NCBI GenBank assembly: GCA_020746105.1
Contig: CM036617.1
Span: forward strand, 171,334,412 to 171,398,411
Direction of reading: 5' to 3'
Length of the DNA: 64,000 nucleotides
Source: Trogon surrucura
Lineage: Eukaryota; Chordata; Aves; Trogoniformes; Trogonidae
The notes beneath the pieces were generated by a model. It was not told the DNA's origin. It searched no databases and was given only the letters and a program-made list of their open reading frames with translations. Every line of letters begins with the position of its first letter. Position 1 is the first letter of the stretch. Made by a program: the position numbers and the translations under genes. Positions 26,797 through 37,103 of this stretch are shown piece after piece.

Positions 26797-27150
26797 CACA
26801 GAATCATAGAATCAGAGAATCATGGAATGGTTTGGGTTGGAAGGGACCTTAAAGACCATCTAGTTCCAACTCCACCAGACCAGGTTGCTCAACGCGGTAT
26901 CCAGCCTGGCCTTGAACACTTTAAGGGGAATTGCCATAACTTCTCTGGGCAACCTGTTCCAGTGCCTCACTGCCCTCACAGAAAATAATTTCTTCCTAAT
27001 ATCTAATCTAAATCTGCTCTCTTTCAGTTTAAAACCGTTACCCCTTGTCCTATTACTATGCTCCCTGAAAAAAAAAGGCCCTCCCCTTGTTTGAACACCA
27101 TTCACAGATCTGAGCATGCTTTTTGCCAAATTACCAGCACAGAGAGTGCA
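26797..27150 (-). mobile_element. CR1 LINE 3'-end fragment
   Basis: Minus-oriented, 5'-truncated CR1. On the plus strand it begins with CACAGAATCATAGAATC (the inverted 3' octamer tail), then GGTTTGGGTTGGAAGGGACC. The minus-strand translation at about 26,880-27,090 retains the end of ORF2, with phrases such as DRTRGNG-like [10 protein letters not shown] and [10 protein letters not shown]. An A-run near 27,067-27,076 interrupts the frame. The right (5') boundary is not sharp. The frame is short and not expressible as a functional protein. Confidence 0.88.
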
Positions 27151-27828
27151 CCAGGAGGCATGTTGAGTGCCATTCACGGTCCCACTAGGAGGGCACATGC
27201 CCAGGAAGAAAAGGAACAGAGCATTCCATCACATCCCCACACCCAGGCTCTTCAGCTGGCCCTTGGCACATGAACCCTTGCAGGGTGGGCACCCAGCAAC
27301 ACCCCAGATGCCATGTGGCCGTGCTTGGGGTGGCCCCTCTGCACAGAGCAATGTCCCGTGTGTGGGGCATGGCTCCAAGCAGGGGAAACTACCCCATGCA
27401 CCCTCCACCATTTGCAGAGACTCTTCTGCTATGTGGTGAGGGCTGCTGCCTCTTCTCTGTCCCATAGGACAAGGCCAAGGGTGGCTTTTTTTGGAAAGTG
27501 TGTTAATAGCAACTCCTGTACTCCTCCACACAAGCCCTGTGCAGGAAGAACCCTGGATTTCAGGGGATACCAGACCTAGAAAAGCAACCTCACTGCTCCT
27601 CACTGCTCTTCCTAGCATAGCAATCCCTATTTAGGGCTGCAGCTCGACTGGGAGGCAGTTAAACACTTCTCACCGTATTGTACAAGATGGGGATAGACTA
27701 TAAAGGTGACCTCTCAACAAGTACATATGGCAAGTTTATAGCATCAAACACTTGTTAGTGTTTCTGGTGTCCAGACCTCCTAAGGAGGGTAGTCAGAACT
27801 ACAACACGTTCTCTAGAAAGCCACACAC
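27151..27828. other. Intergenic DNA between CR1 fragment and provirus
   Basis: No gene is recognised. Moderately GC-rich sequence up to the provirus target duplication. Overlapping open frames on both strands are unrecognised. Confidence 0.55.
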
Positions 27829-27834
27829 ACAACC
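27829..27834. repeat. Proviral target-site duplication, left copy
   Basis: ACAACC, identical to the hexamer directly after the other end of the provirus. A 6-bp duplication is characteristic of class II (alpha/betaretrovirus-like) integrases. Confidence 0.92.
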
Positions 27835-27906
27835 TGAAGAGGGTCCCTTCGGAGAGCCGGCCAAGTTAACGACCATCACACCAATATGGCTACAGATCGT
27901 CCTCCC

Positions 27907-27912
27907 TTTATT
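27907..27912 (-). terminator. Polyadenylation signal in the proviral 3' LTR
   Basis: AATAAA on the minus strand, about 70 bp before the LTR end and followed by a GT-rich stretch, as expected for the end of R. Confidence 0.75.
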
Positions 27913-28002
27913 GCCCCGGACAGCTCAATATATACAGTTCAGCAGTGTCCCCGCGCCTGCCCCTTAACAGAGTTGGTCAGTTACAGGTTTACACGCGCCA
28001 GT

Positions 28003-28012
28003 GTTTTATTGG
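28003..28012 (-). promoter_or_regulatory. TATA-like element of the proviral LTR
   Basis: CCAATAAAAC on the minus strand. AATAAAA-type boxes serve as TATA elements in several retroviruses. The ATATATA at 27,928-27,934 is an alternative, but it lies only 15 bp before the poly(A) signal, so I favour the former. Confidence 0.45.
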
Positions 28013-28144
28013 GTAGTGCCATTCCACTATGCAAGCGGCTCTCGCCCCCCCTTCTCCCCCCGGGCCCAGCACCTCCAGCCAAGCATCTCGCAAAGCTCTC
28101 ACAAAACAGATAAAACCTCCTCCTCCCCGTGTTCCAAGGCAGCT

Positions 28145-28840
28145 TCAAGGACAGAGCCTTTGTTTAGGCCTAAGCTGGGTTGTCCATGCTTTTAAAGTAA
28201 TACCACGCCTCTGCTCCACAAGAAATTCCTCTACATATCCCCCTTTTTCTTTTTGGACAACCCAGGCTTCATCCGCTAGCTTGCTTATAATTTTCTTGAT
28301 TATACTTATCAAACAACTAAACATAAGTAAGCCTATAACAATTAAAACTGTAATAACAAAAAATGCCTTAACTAAACTCTTAATTCATCCTGTCAAAGTT
28401 CTCACACCCATCGCCCTAAATCATACTTTGATCCTTAATCACACACTTCTAACAAAGCAAAAGGCAGCTGGTTTCCCTGCCTTGCTTTTAGCTAAAGAAA
28501 GATCACTCTGCTGGTTAGTACATAAACCTTAACACCTACTATGTGGCTTTGATTACACAACCAATATAAGCTTCATTGTTAGTCACACAAAGAGTATACA
28601 TATTAATACAACAGGTAACATTGAGAACAGTCACATTTTCCCATAATTGCTCTGCCATCAGCCGTAAGCATCTTCTGCCAGTCCAACCCATGTCGTCGTT
28701 GGTAATCGGTACTTCAGGGTCCCATCACGTCACTGGGCGAAACAAAGGGGTTCAACTGACGGGCCCAGTGCACGGTCATGTTGCTGCTGCGCTGTTGAAG
28801 TGACAGGATGCTGCACAGCCACATCATGCGGGATCATGCG
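28145..28840 (-). pseudogene. env: Broken env remnant of the provirus
   Basis: The 3' end of the internal region on the minus strand encodes a hydrophobic membrane-spanning segment (roughly 28,310-28,375) followed by a short basic tail that runs through the polypurine tract and into the 3' LTR, stopping at 28,145-28,147. This is the layout of a betaretroviral transmembrane-subunit C-terminus. Upstream, in-frame TGA stops occur at 28,385-28,387, 28,421-28,423 and 28,439-28,441. Pieces with possible N-glycosylation sites (NVT) lie in another frame near 28,630. Most of the surface subunit and the fusion-peptide region are missing, so the product cannot be a working envelope. Confidence 0.65.
28239..28254 (-). 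other. Polypurine tract of the provirus
   Basis: Sixteen consecutive purines on the minus strand (A-rich with one G, ending in five Gs), three bases before the 3' LTR. This is where plus-strand DNA synthesis would be primed during reverse transcription. Confidence 0.88.
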
Positions 28841-29133
28841 GTTCCCAGGTCCCTTGTCCGTTATTAATAATAACAGGACACGCAATCGAACTGGCTGCTT
28901 CCCAATCTCCCTCTATTATAGTGTCTCTGATGACACCGCTCCATCGCTGTTGCAAAGGATCCTTTATGGTTCAAGCTTGAAAATCAGGCTTGAGTGAGGG
29001 AGCTGATGGTAATGGGGGAGCTGAACTGGTTTAAGGGTTTCTTCTATTTCTTGCTGTCTAGTTGATAATTCAGCGAGTTTGTTCAGCATCTCTTTCAGGG
29101 GTTCATCCTGATCTTCCTTCTTCCCCCCCCTCC

Positions 29134-29161
29134 TTTTTTTTTTTTTCTTTTTTTTTTTTTT
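29134..29161 (-). repeat. A-rich homopolymer pair inside proviral gag region
   Basis: On the plus strand this is 13 Ts, one C, then 14 Ts. Together with the 26-base run at 29,447 it makes the internal region prone to length change. Frame calls here depend on correct homopolymer length. Confidence 0.85.
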
Positions 29162-29391
29162 CTTATTATCTCAAGTATTACTTCAGTCACGCTGTTATCA
29201 CACAGGGAGAGCAGAATTTCCCAGGTCTGTTTTGATCGTACTCTCCCGTTCACTCCCATGCACATCTGGTGTACAAGAAGCGTCTTATCTTCATTCTCCC
29301 GGACAAGCTCTCAACATGAGCTGTACCTGGCTGGTCAGGGTCTCTTTTCATAATTAGCAAGCAAGAGTTATGCACTTGTTCAGAAAAGAGC

Positions 29392-29838
29392 TCAGCTCAA
29401 GGACGAAAGTCTTAATTCTGCAACGCAGTGCAGTTTCTCCTTTTTCTTTTTTTTTTTTTTTTTTTTTTTTTTCCTTCCACCCAGTCGGGACGAGCAGGGA
29501 GTTTCTTCCTTTGCCTTTTTCCTTTCCTGCCCTCCCCCCAACGCTTCGATCGCTGCCGCAGCAACTTTCTTTTCTGCTTGCATGATTTCTAGAGTGCGTA
29601 TTACGGTTTTCCAAACTGTTCCTAGTTCTTTTGCTTCCTTTCCTTCTTTTCCTCCCTCTAGAGTACAGTCCCACAAAAAGTCTCCTACTTCACGCCATTC
29701 CGTGGAACTAAAGATTAATGGTGGGTCGTTCATTTTCTCCCGCTTCCGAGCCCATGGGGCTAATACATCTCGCTCCTTTACTTTTCCTCCTCTCTCAGAG
29801 AGTATACTAAGGAGGCGAGTTGCCGCGTCCGTTTCCAT
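29392..29838 (-). pseudogene. gag: Truncated gag (matrix region) of the provirus
   Basis: The frame of 148 codons begins at the first ATG after the leader and primer binding site, which is the expected gag position. Its N-terminal ~90 residues have the charged, helical, tryptophan-containing composition of a betaretroviral matrix domain (for example an SEWR-like STEWREVG and VWKTVIRTLE). The C-terminal part is interrupted by a lysine run of eleven codons encoded by a 26-base homopolymer (29,447-29,472), after which the frame stops within 20 codons. Later gag-like fragments (a helical segment with LAELSTRQQ at about 29.0-29.1 kb) lie in shifted frames. Capsid and nucleocapsid are essentially missing. 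I call it a broken gag remnant; a truncated peptide could still be translated. Confidence 0.75.
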
Positions 29839-29846
29839 CGCGGTCT

Positions 29847-29854
29847 TACCTTGG
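29847..29854 (-). promoter_or_regulatory. Splice donor in the proviral leader
   Basis: The minus strand reads CCAAG|GTAAG, a near-perfect 5' splice site, about 11 bases upstream of the gag-like start codon. In betaretroviruses a leader donor is used for subgenomic env messages. Here it could also splice proviral transcripts to host acceptors. Confidence 0.6.
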
Positions 29855-30014
29855 CAGGGGCTTGATCAGCTGCTCAAGCTCTGGTCTCCGGTGCCCTTTT
29901 GGTCACACTCGGAACTCTCCTGCCTCCAGCTCTCCGGCTCCCAAATCGGCTCACGTCCGATGCTTCGGAGTCTTCCCACATTTAAGCAATCCGCATTTAA
30001 GCGTCCACAGAGGG

Positions 30015-30032
30015 TCCCTTGTTCAGGCGCCA
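30015..30032 (-). other. Primer binding site (tRNA-Lys-like)
   Basis: TGGCGCCTGAACAAGGGA on the minus strand, two bases after the 5' LTR. TGGCGCC matches the 3' end used with lysine tRNA primers in many betaretroviruses and lentiviruses. The rest deviates from the lysine-3 complement by a C-to-T change and an extra A, so the exact tRNA is uncertain. Confidence 0.8.
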
Positions 30033-30034
30033 GA

Positions 30035-30436
30035 TGAAGAAGGTCCCTTCGGAGAGCCGGCCAAGTTAACGACCATCACACCAATATGGCTACAGATCGT
30101 CCTCCCTTTATTGCCCCGGACAGCTCAATATATACAGTTCAGCAGTGTCCCCGCGCCTGCCCCTTAACAGAGTTGGTCAGTTACAGGTTTACACGCGCCA
30201 GTGTTTTATTGGGTAGTGCCATTCCACTATGCAAGCGGCTCTCGCCCCCCCTTCTCCCCCCCGGGCCCAGCACCTCCAGCCAAGCATCTCGCAAAGCTCT
30301 CACAAAACAGATAAAACCTCCTCCTCCCCGTGTTCCAAGGCAGCTTCAAGGACAGAGCCTTTGTTTAGGCCTAAGCTGGGTTGTCCATGCTTTTAAAGTA
30401 ATACCACGCCTCTGCTCCACAAGAAATTCCTCTACA
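30035..30436 (-). repeat. 5' LTR of the provirus
   Basis: On the minus strand it runs from TGTAGAGG at 30,436 to CTTCA at 30,035. It is the upstream LTR because the primer binding site follows it immediately. It differs from the 3' LTR by one substitution (A at 30,041 versus G at 27,841) and one extra C in the C-run near 30,260. It carries the same CCAATAAAAC, TATATA and AATAAA elements as the other copy. Confidence 0.95.
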
Positions 30437-30442
30437 ACAACC
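30437..30442. repeat. Proviral target-site duplication, right copy
   Basis: ACAACC, identical to 27,829-27,834. Confidence 0.92.
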
Positions 30443-33400
30443 ATGAGAGGTGCACAGTCTCACTGACTCAGGGGCAGAGGTTATAGACGATGTCATGTAT
30501 GCCAGTGGAACGAGCTTCAGCTACTGACAAATGGATGGTGGAAGCCTGAGCATCCCTGTGGGTGCAGGTGAGGTTGGAGCCCTGAAAGGGGCTGGGGCTT
30601 GGGCTTCCTGGGAGGGATGCGGATGCTCCTACTTCCCACCATGGCCAACAACCTTGGACTGGGCTGGGCAAGACAGAGGCAGCATGGTACCCAGGGCTTG
30701 AGAAAAGCTCAGTGTTGGAAAACTGTACCCAGCCTTTGCTGGGGAAAGAGACAGCAGGGCTGGTTTTGGGGCCAAGGTGAGGCTGCTGCTTCAGGCTGCC
30801 ACCTGCTTTGCCTCACTAGTACTAGTTTTAAATAGAGGGTGTTGTCTGGTGAAAGCATCCATTTTTACCAAGTTCCTAAAGGGAAAAAAATATTACTGTG
30901 ATTTTGCATAACTGATGGTGTTACCTGAGAGGATAATTGCTGGGTGTAATAGCAAACATTCCTGTTCTCCACACAGCCAGCAGGTTTCGAGAATGAACCC
31001 AATGGGTTCCAGCTCCTTCCCTGAGACAGGGATTGCTACACTCCGCACCAGCTTGGGACTCCCTTGTCTTTCAAACGCAGCACGTTTCAAGACTCTCCCA
31101 AAGATCAGTGAGTCCACAAAGCAGCAATTATGATCCTCACCTTCTCCTTAGCTTTTTTAAATCAATATGGATTATTAAATTGGTTGTGGTGAGGACCACT
31201 GTACAGAAGAAGTGTAGAGACTATCCCACATATGAGATACAAGACAGTCAACACAACCTTTTTTCTGCTCAGGCAGCCCTTCAAGCTCTACCTCAACCCC
31301 TTCTTCCTCTACGGGCACAACCAAGGGACAGCACTTCACTACCACCATGCCAATACCAAAACCAGCCCAGTCTGGGTGAGAGTCAGGAGCAAATGTAAAT
31401 AAAAAGGCAGAGGTGAAACAAGAGAACAGGCCTATGTACTCGCAGTCCTGGCATGATTAGGCTGCTCGCCTGCTCTAGCCCAAGTGTGCCAGATGAGCAG
31501 GTGCAGACAGACTCCTGCTCCTCTGCCAGAGTGCCACGGGCACAAGCCAGCTCGGGATCAATCCTGTGTTAGCACAGAGCTGACCACAACATATTAAGCT
31601 GGCAGGAGCACAGCAGGATGATATGGTGGTAGCAAGGTTTGGGGACGAGAATTTGTTTGCATCCATTTGCTCCTGACTGTGAAGACATGCTCTAGCGGGG
31701 TCGTTCCTTGGAGGGAAATTTGTTTTTCCTAAGGTTTCCTGTTCTCTTGTCATTGTGTCCTGACAGCTGTCAGGAAATCGCTGTGGATTTCCCTCTGCTG
31801 CCTGCAGCCATGGACAGGCATAGCTGGCTTGCCAGGCTGGCTCACCTGGTTCTTATTTTTTTTCCACAAGCTACCTTTTTTCCTTGTACCTCTGCAAAAA
31901 CTGAATGGGAGCATGAACTTTCAGCTTCTTGCTTGATAAGGTTATTAAAACTGCACAGACAGGCTCCTTGCCGAGCACATGTAAGAACAGGCAGTAAGTG
32001 CTATAAAAAGCCTTTGTGCACAGCAGCTTCGCATCTTCACCAGCACATATAAATGCTGTTCTAAATTATCAGTACTACAGGTGTCTGCAAAGTTGGGGCA
32101 GGTCTCCTCAAAGTGGAAAGGCCTCTGGACAAATGTTTTGGCTTTGCAAAATTGCTGCTGCTTATCCGAGCTTACCTGGGGAAAGGGCCAACCACCGCAG
32201 CTGTAAGCAACCACGCAGCTATAGCCCAGTGTGTTCCCCTGTGTGGTCTGCGTGCATCTGTAGGGTCTGTCCATACGTAGGGCTGGGGGGATACAAGGCA
32301 GGAGGAAGGACTGTGAGCAAGTGAGGCACAAAAAGCCATCTGACCAGAGAGTTCGTGAAAACTCCCCATCTTCTCCCTACACGTGTTGTGTTTGCTATGG
32401 AAACAGTTACTTTTCTTTGTGTGTTGTCTCTGTCTGTTTTGTTTTAATTTCTCTATACCCATTACAAAGCAAAAAAAAGACTTCATTGTGCTGTATTTAC
32501 TGTGCTAGGTACCCGCTTCTGTGAATAAACATACAGATTTTGTAATTCCCAGGTAAGTAAGCAGCAACTCAAATAGTATGAGCAATGGAAGAAACAAACA
32601 CAAGAAACTTGTTGGTGGGGACTTGAGTGTAAGAGAGGGGGAGGAGCAGGTATTCTCGCTGTCAATAGTTTGAAATGGAAAGATGCCATCTTCTTGGGCC
32701 ACAAAACATGAAAATCTCCAGGGATGAAAACCAGAAAAAAAACCTATGTATTTTTTCAGACAAGGTGTTTGTAATCATCTGTGCCCATTTGTGGTAAGAT
32801 GTGTGTGTATGTACACCAGTCTCAATACTACAGTTTCACAAGCAAATCGCTCTGACAATGCGGTCCTCCCAAAAGCAGACAGCAACAGCTTCAGGAGACT
32901 CAGGAGTTGCCTCCAGCAGCCATCTCAGCACATCATCTTCCACCTCAAGCAGGAGACAGTAGACAGAAGGGCTCCAGTCCCCAGCAGTGCACTTGGTTGG
33001 GTACTCGGTGCTGCGCTCCCGGGCAGGACACGTGCCCCTCATGCCACATGCCTTGCTTCTGCACTGCCTGTGGTCACCTCCTGTAGAGGGTGGGCAGGTG
33101 AACAGGGTGAGACATCACATCGCAGCATCTGCTTGGGCACTTACGCTGCTCCAAAACATCAAGAGCTACAAGGCGCGGTGACAACTTGAAGCCATTGCCC
33201 AGGGTTTTCCCCTGAAGATTCCTGTGAGATCAAGTTCTCATTTCAGGCTCACACCTAGTCAGATATGACATGACAAATATTGAAGTGAGTCTCAGATCCA
33301 AAGCACTTCTTTTTCTCACTGACAGAATTCACATTTCTCTGTTTTTAGGCCAATCTTGTTTTTTAAGAAAACAGCTTTTTATTATGAGCATATCTCTGCA

Positions 33401-36400
33401 ATTCTTTCTAAGAGATTTCAAACAGTAAATTCTTATGTGTGTATACTAGAAGATAATTGGGTTTCAAAATTACTCGTCAAGTCAACCACGAAAAAAAGAA
33501 AAGCTGAAAGAGAAAGGAAATCAGGAAGACAAAATTGAGCCTTTGTTACGTGGACAGATATGAAGTTGCCATTCACACTGCAGTTCTTGGCTCTTATGTG
33601 AGTCCAGTATGTTCCAGCAGTGCCTTCAACCCAAGAGTTATTTGGTTAGGAAGCTTGAATTAAGTGGCTACTACTTTAAAAAGTAGCCTACTGAACTAAA
33701 CTATGGGATTTTAATTAAGGCACTTTCTTATGAGGAAGAGTACAGGGCACTGGGAACAGTAACTTGCAGGATCTTTGAGATTTCCACCTCACTGTTAAAT
33801 ATGGTGGAATTCAGTCAATTGGTCAAATCTATGAAGAAGAGGCTGACAGACAGCACAGTTCCATAAATGAAATTACTTTAGGAAATTAGTCTGCAAAAGA
33901 GCTTACTGCTAGACATAAAATGAAATGAAACAAAGAGCTTGGTTTCATTTGTAAAGAATTTGCAATCTGGCATTTGTGGTTTTCTGTAGGGAAGATTGAT
34001 AAAAGTTTGAATTCCAATCAAGGGTGTAGGCAGAGTAAAAGAATTAGTCTCCTCCTTTAAATGATGGGAAAAAACAAACTAGCTAGCCCAACAGACTTGT
34101 ACAAGGAAACAGTTTTCACACCTGCGCTCAAATAGCAATGATACAGTCTATTTGTGTAGTATATATCAGTCAAAGATCTCAAAATGCCTTGGAACTCATT
34201 GATCACTCCTACCTCCACACAAAATGCGCTGACTTTGGAGAGAGACGCAATAGCTGTTTTACACAAGAGCTGGCAGGAAACATGGAGGACATCCATATTA
34301 CATCTTTCCTAAATTGGGATTGATCAATACATGCAGGGTAATGTGTAGTACAGTCAAGAGAAAGGCTTGGGACACGGGTGTTACATTTTGTGGGTTGCCT
34401 CTCTTGACCTAGCCAGATATGCCTACGCATCATTTAGACTGCGTACAGAGCAATCCCATGGCGCCCACGAGGATTTGGCAATGTCCTGTCACCAGATGGC
34501 AGAATGGAGGATTGAAAGCCAGGATTTGTTGGTGGTGACCAAAAGTTTGTCTCCCAGGATGGCTGTTTCATCACTCATGGGACATGAGTTGCTGATGTCA
34601 GTGCAGTTCTCAGAGAATAAGTGATCAAATTGCCAACACTGTCGCCAAGGTCAGTACAATTAGCTTTCTTGCTGGTTGCTTCAGAAATTAGCCCAAGGGT
34701 TGTCTTTTCCCACTTACAATCTCATTGGCTTAAATTTAAACCAGACCAAAACCTGGAGAGTCCTGGAGGGCAGATGTTCCTGTGCACCTTAGGAAATGGT
34801 TGCTGAAAGAATTGGGAAGTACAATGGCAGGCAGCCAAAAATGCTGATTTTCACTGGGTCTAGCCTCAGCCTTGCTCCAGCTATACTTGAGCAGTCACAT
34901 CTCATGATCTCTGCACGTGATTCTCACTGCTACCTTCTGCCTCCTTGTGCATGCCCAGCGCACAGCTATTCTGCCCGGCTTGGACCTACATCAAGGCGAG
35001 ACACAGCCTCCTCCATCACACCTGCCCTGGAGAGCTGCAGAGAGACACGGAGCGGGGTTGCCCCAAGGCAAGGCCCCTGCTCCAGCACAATCCCCAGCCT
35101 CAGGCCTTAGGTACAAGGGCTCCTGCCCTGCATGACCTAGTAGGTCATGTGCACCTATCCACTGTCTACAGCTCCTTTCAGTGACAGTGAAAGGGGTTGT
35201 GGGCAGTATTATTCAGCACGGTCTTCCCAAAAAAAGAGCACAGGACTCTTCATATACTCACGGGTTAAGTTACTGGTCTCCCGTGATCATGCTTTTGCAA
35301 GAGAATTATGCTGTTATTGTTCAGGAAAGCTTCCTGTAATAGCTTAATTTCATACTCATCACTGTGCCACATGAGTGGCAGCCTCCACGATAAACTGCAA
35401 TAGCTTTGCAAACCCCGTTAAGCTTTTTATCCATCGAAGGGCTTATTCTCGTCACTGGCACAGGCATTTTGACAACTGTCTTAACAGAGCTCAGATCTAA
35501 CTATACACCTCGCAGCATTCATGCTGTGATAGGCATTAAGTTTTTCAGTTGTTTACTGAATGTACTACCAGTTTTCCAAACTCCTAATCATGACCTTCCA
35601 AAATTTATCCCAATTCTTAGTGCCACATGCAAACCTCCGCATTAGCCAAACTTCTGCAGTTTCTGCTCCGAGAGCACCTTGGGTAATCAGTGCTTGAAGT
35701 GTTTGCAAGTCATCTGCTTTGTTCTGTGTCCAGCTTAAAATACTTGCACACAGCAACTAAACAAGTTTCTGAGTGTCTCTGTCTGTCTGGGAAAGCTGGC
35801 CTTCAAAACTACAGTCTCTTATGCCCCAAGGCTGTTCACTAAAACCATCGCATTGTAATCAAGTAAGAATGGAGCCCTACTGGGAACAAGAAGGCTTGAA
35901 ATCCCCCTGTGTTCAAAAGAGGGACCCATGGGTCTGACTCCTGCTCATCCATGACATTTCACTCTCTGATTCTCATTTGCAGGTGCTAAAGCTCAAGGTT
36001 GGGCCCACAGTGGATCACCAGCAATTGTGTTGTGCAAGAAAAAGAGGTGAGGGGTAGCAAAACTTGGAGACAAGTTGGATATAATGGTGCCAACTGACAC
36101 CCACAACAAAGCCTCCTTACCAGGAAAACCAGAAGAACAAGTGCTAAATGCAGCCCTTGCTAGCAGACACCATGGTAGGTTAGAGTCACCCAGGAGGATG
36201 CTGCTAAGTCACCCAGGAGATGCTTGTTGTTCTGTTCACTCTTTTAATGGAGATGTCAGCCTCTCTTTTAAAAGAATAATAAATTTATTAACAATATTTT
36301 AAAAACCCCAGAATTGGAGTGGCATAGCTAGTGATGTAATGAAGTGAAAACTGTCAGCTGTGACAAATGACTCTGCTGCAGACAGCCCACGGATGAAAAG

Positions 36401-36825
36401 CTGTTCTTTTAGATAAATTCCTTTATGGACCCCTGGCACTCGGGTTGTGGCCTTTTCCACCACCCCCACTATATACATGAGTTTTATGGCATTCCTCTCG
36501 CCCCTCCCAGTCCTCTCTGCCTTGTGTTGAAAACATCTACATGTAAAGAGGACTTAGCATCGAGCTTCAGGGCTCTTTGGAATCGCTACAACAACTTAGA
36601 GATGATGTGATTTGATGGTATGAAATGAATAATCTCTGCAAACGGCATGGTGTACTAGCCTGTTTGCTGCATTAGTCAGACACATGCTTTGGTTCAGCAA
36701 AGTGCTGCCAAAAATTCTGACCACACCCAGCAAGAAACATGAAAACATTCCTCCCAGGAAAACAGAAAGCTTATTTTAGCTAATTTTTGAAATGAGATGG
36801 TGGCCAGCTAACTGGATTTGACACA

Positions 36826-36851
36826 GAAAGAGAGAGAGAGAAAAAAAAAAA
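36826..36851. repeat. GA-rich and A simple repeat
   Basis: A GAGAGAGA run grading into eleven As. Confidence 0.8.
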
Positions 36852-37044
36852 GGCAATTTAGCCCTCCTTCCTCACAAAGGAGTTATAAATCATTCAAAGT
36901 TTTTTTTTAATTAATGGGCCATTACAAAAATGCAGAAAGATGCTAGATGTGCATGAGCATATACAGGTGCAGTTTTATTAGCAGTAAAAGTGTGCATAGA
37001 TCCTAGACAAGTGCACGGTATATCATTAAAGTCCCCTTCAAGGG

Positions 37045-37103
37045 TTTCAGAATATAAGAATGTTAAATTTCAGAATATAAGAATGTTAAAAAAAAAAAAA
37101 AAA
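37045..37103. repeat. 23-bp tandem duplication followed by an A homopolymer
   Basis: Two identical adjacent 23-bp units at 37,045-37,067 and 37,068-37,090 (TTTCAGAATATAAGAATG then TTAAA). The second runs directly into an A tract that ends near 37,103. Confidence 0.85.

Larger units (their letters stand above)
27835..28235 (-). repeat. 3' LTR of the provirus
   Basis: On the minus strand it runs from TGTAGAGG at 28,235 to CTTCA at 27,835. It is preceded by the polypurine tract. U3 contains CCAATAAAAC (28,003-28,012), which may act as the TATA element. A second TATA-like run, ATATATA, lies at 27,928-27,934. AATAAA follows at 27,907-27,912. The env-derived frame reads into U3 and stops at 28,145-28,147. 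Confidence 0.95.
27835..30436 (-). mobile_element. Internally deleted class II (ERVK-like) endogenous provirus
   Basis: A complete LTR-internal-LTR structure of about 2.6 kb, transcribed leftwards. The two LTRs (401 and 402 bp) are almost identical, and a perfect ACAACC duplication flanks the element. The internal part is only about 1.8 kb. It holds a primer binding site, a leader with a consensus splice donor, an N-terminal gag frame, broken gag-like and env-like pieces, and a polypurine tract. Protease, polymerase and most of gag and env are absent. I infer a betaretrovirus-like provirus that lost its centre by deletion or belongs to a non-autonomous family. It could be mobilised only by proteins supplied elsewhere. 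The near-identity of the LTRs implies recent integration. It shares orientation with CRADD and lies about 24 kb downstream of it. Confidence 0.93.

Noticed and set aside
29582-30037. Plus-strand 151-codon frame in the provirus
   Set aside because: It is antisense to the gag frame and leader and reflects the mirror of gag codons.
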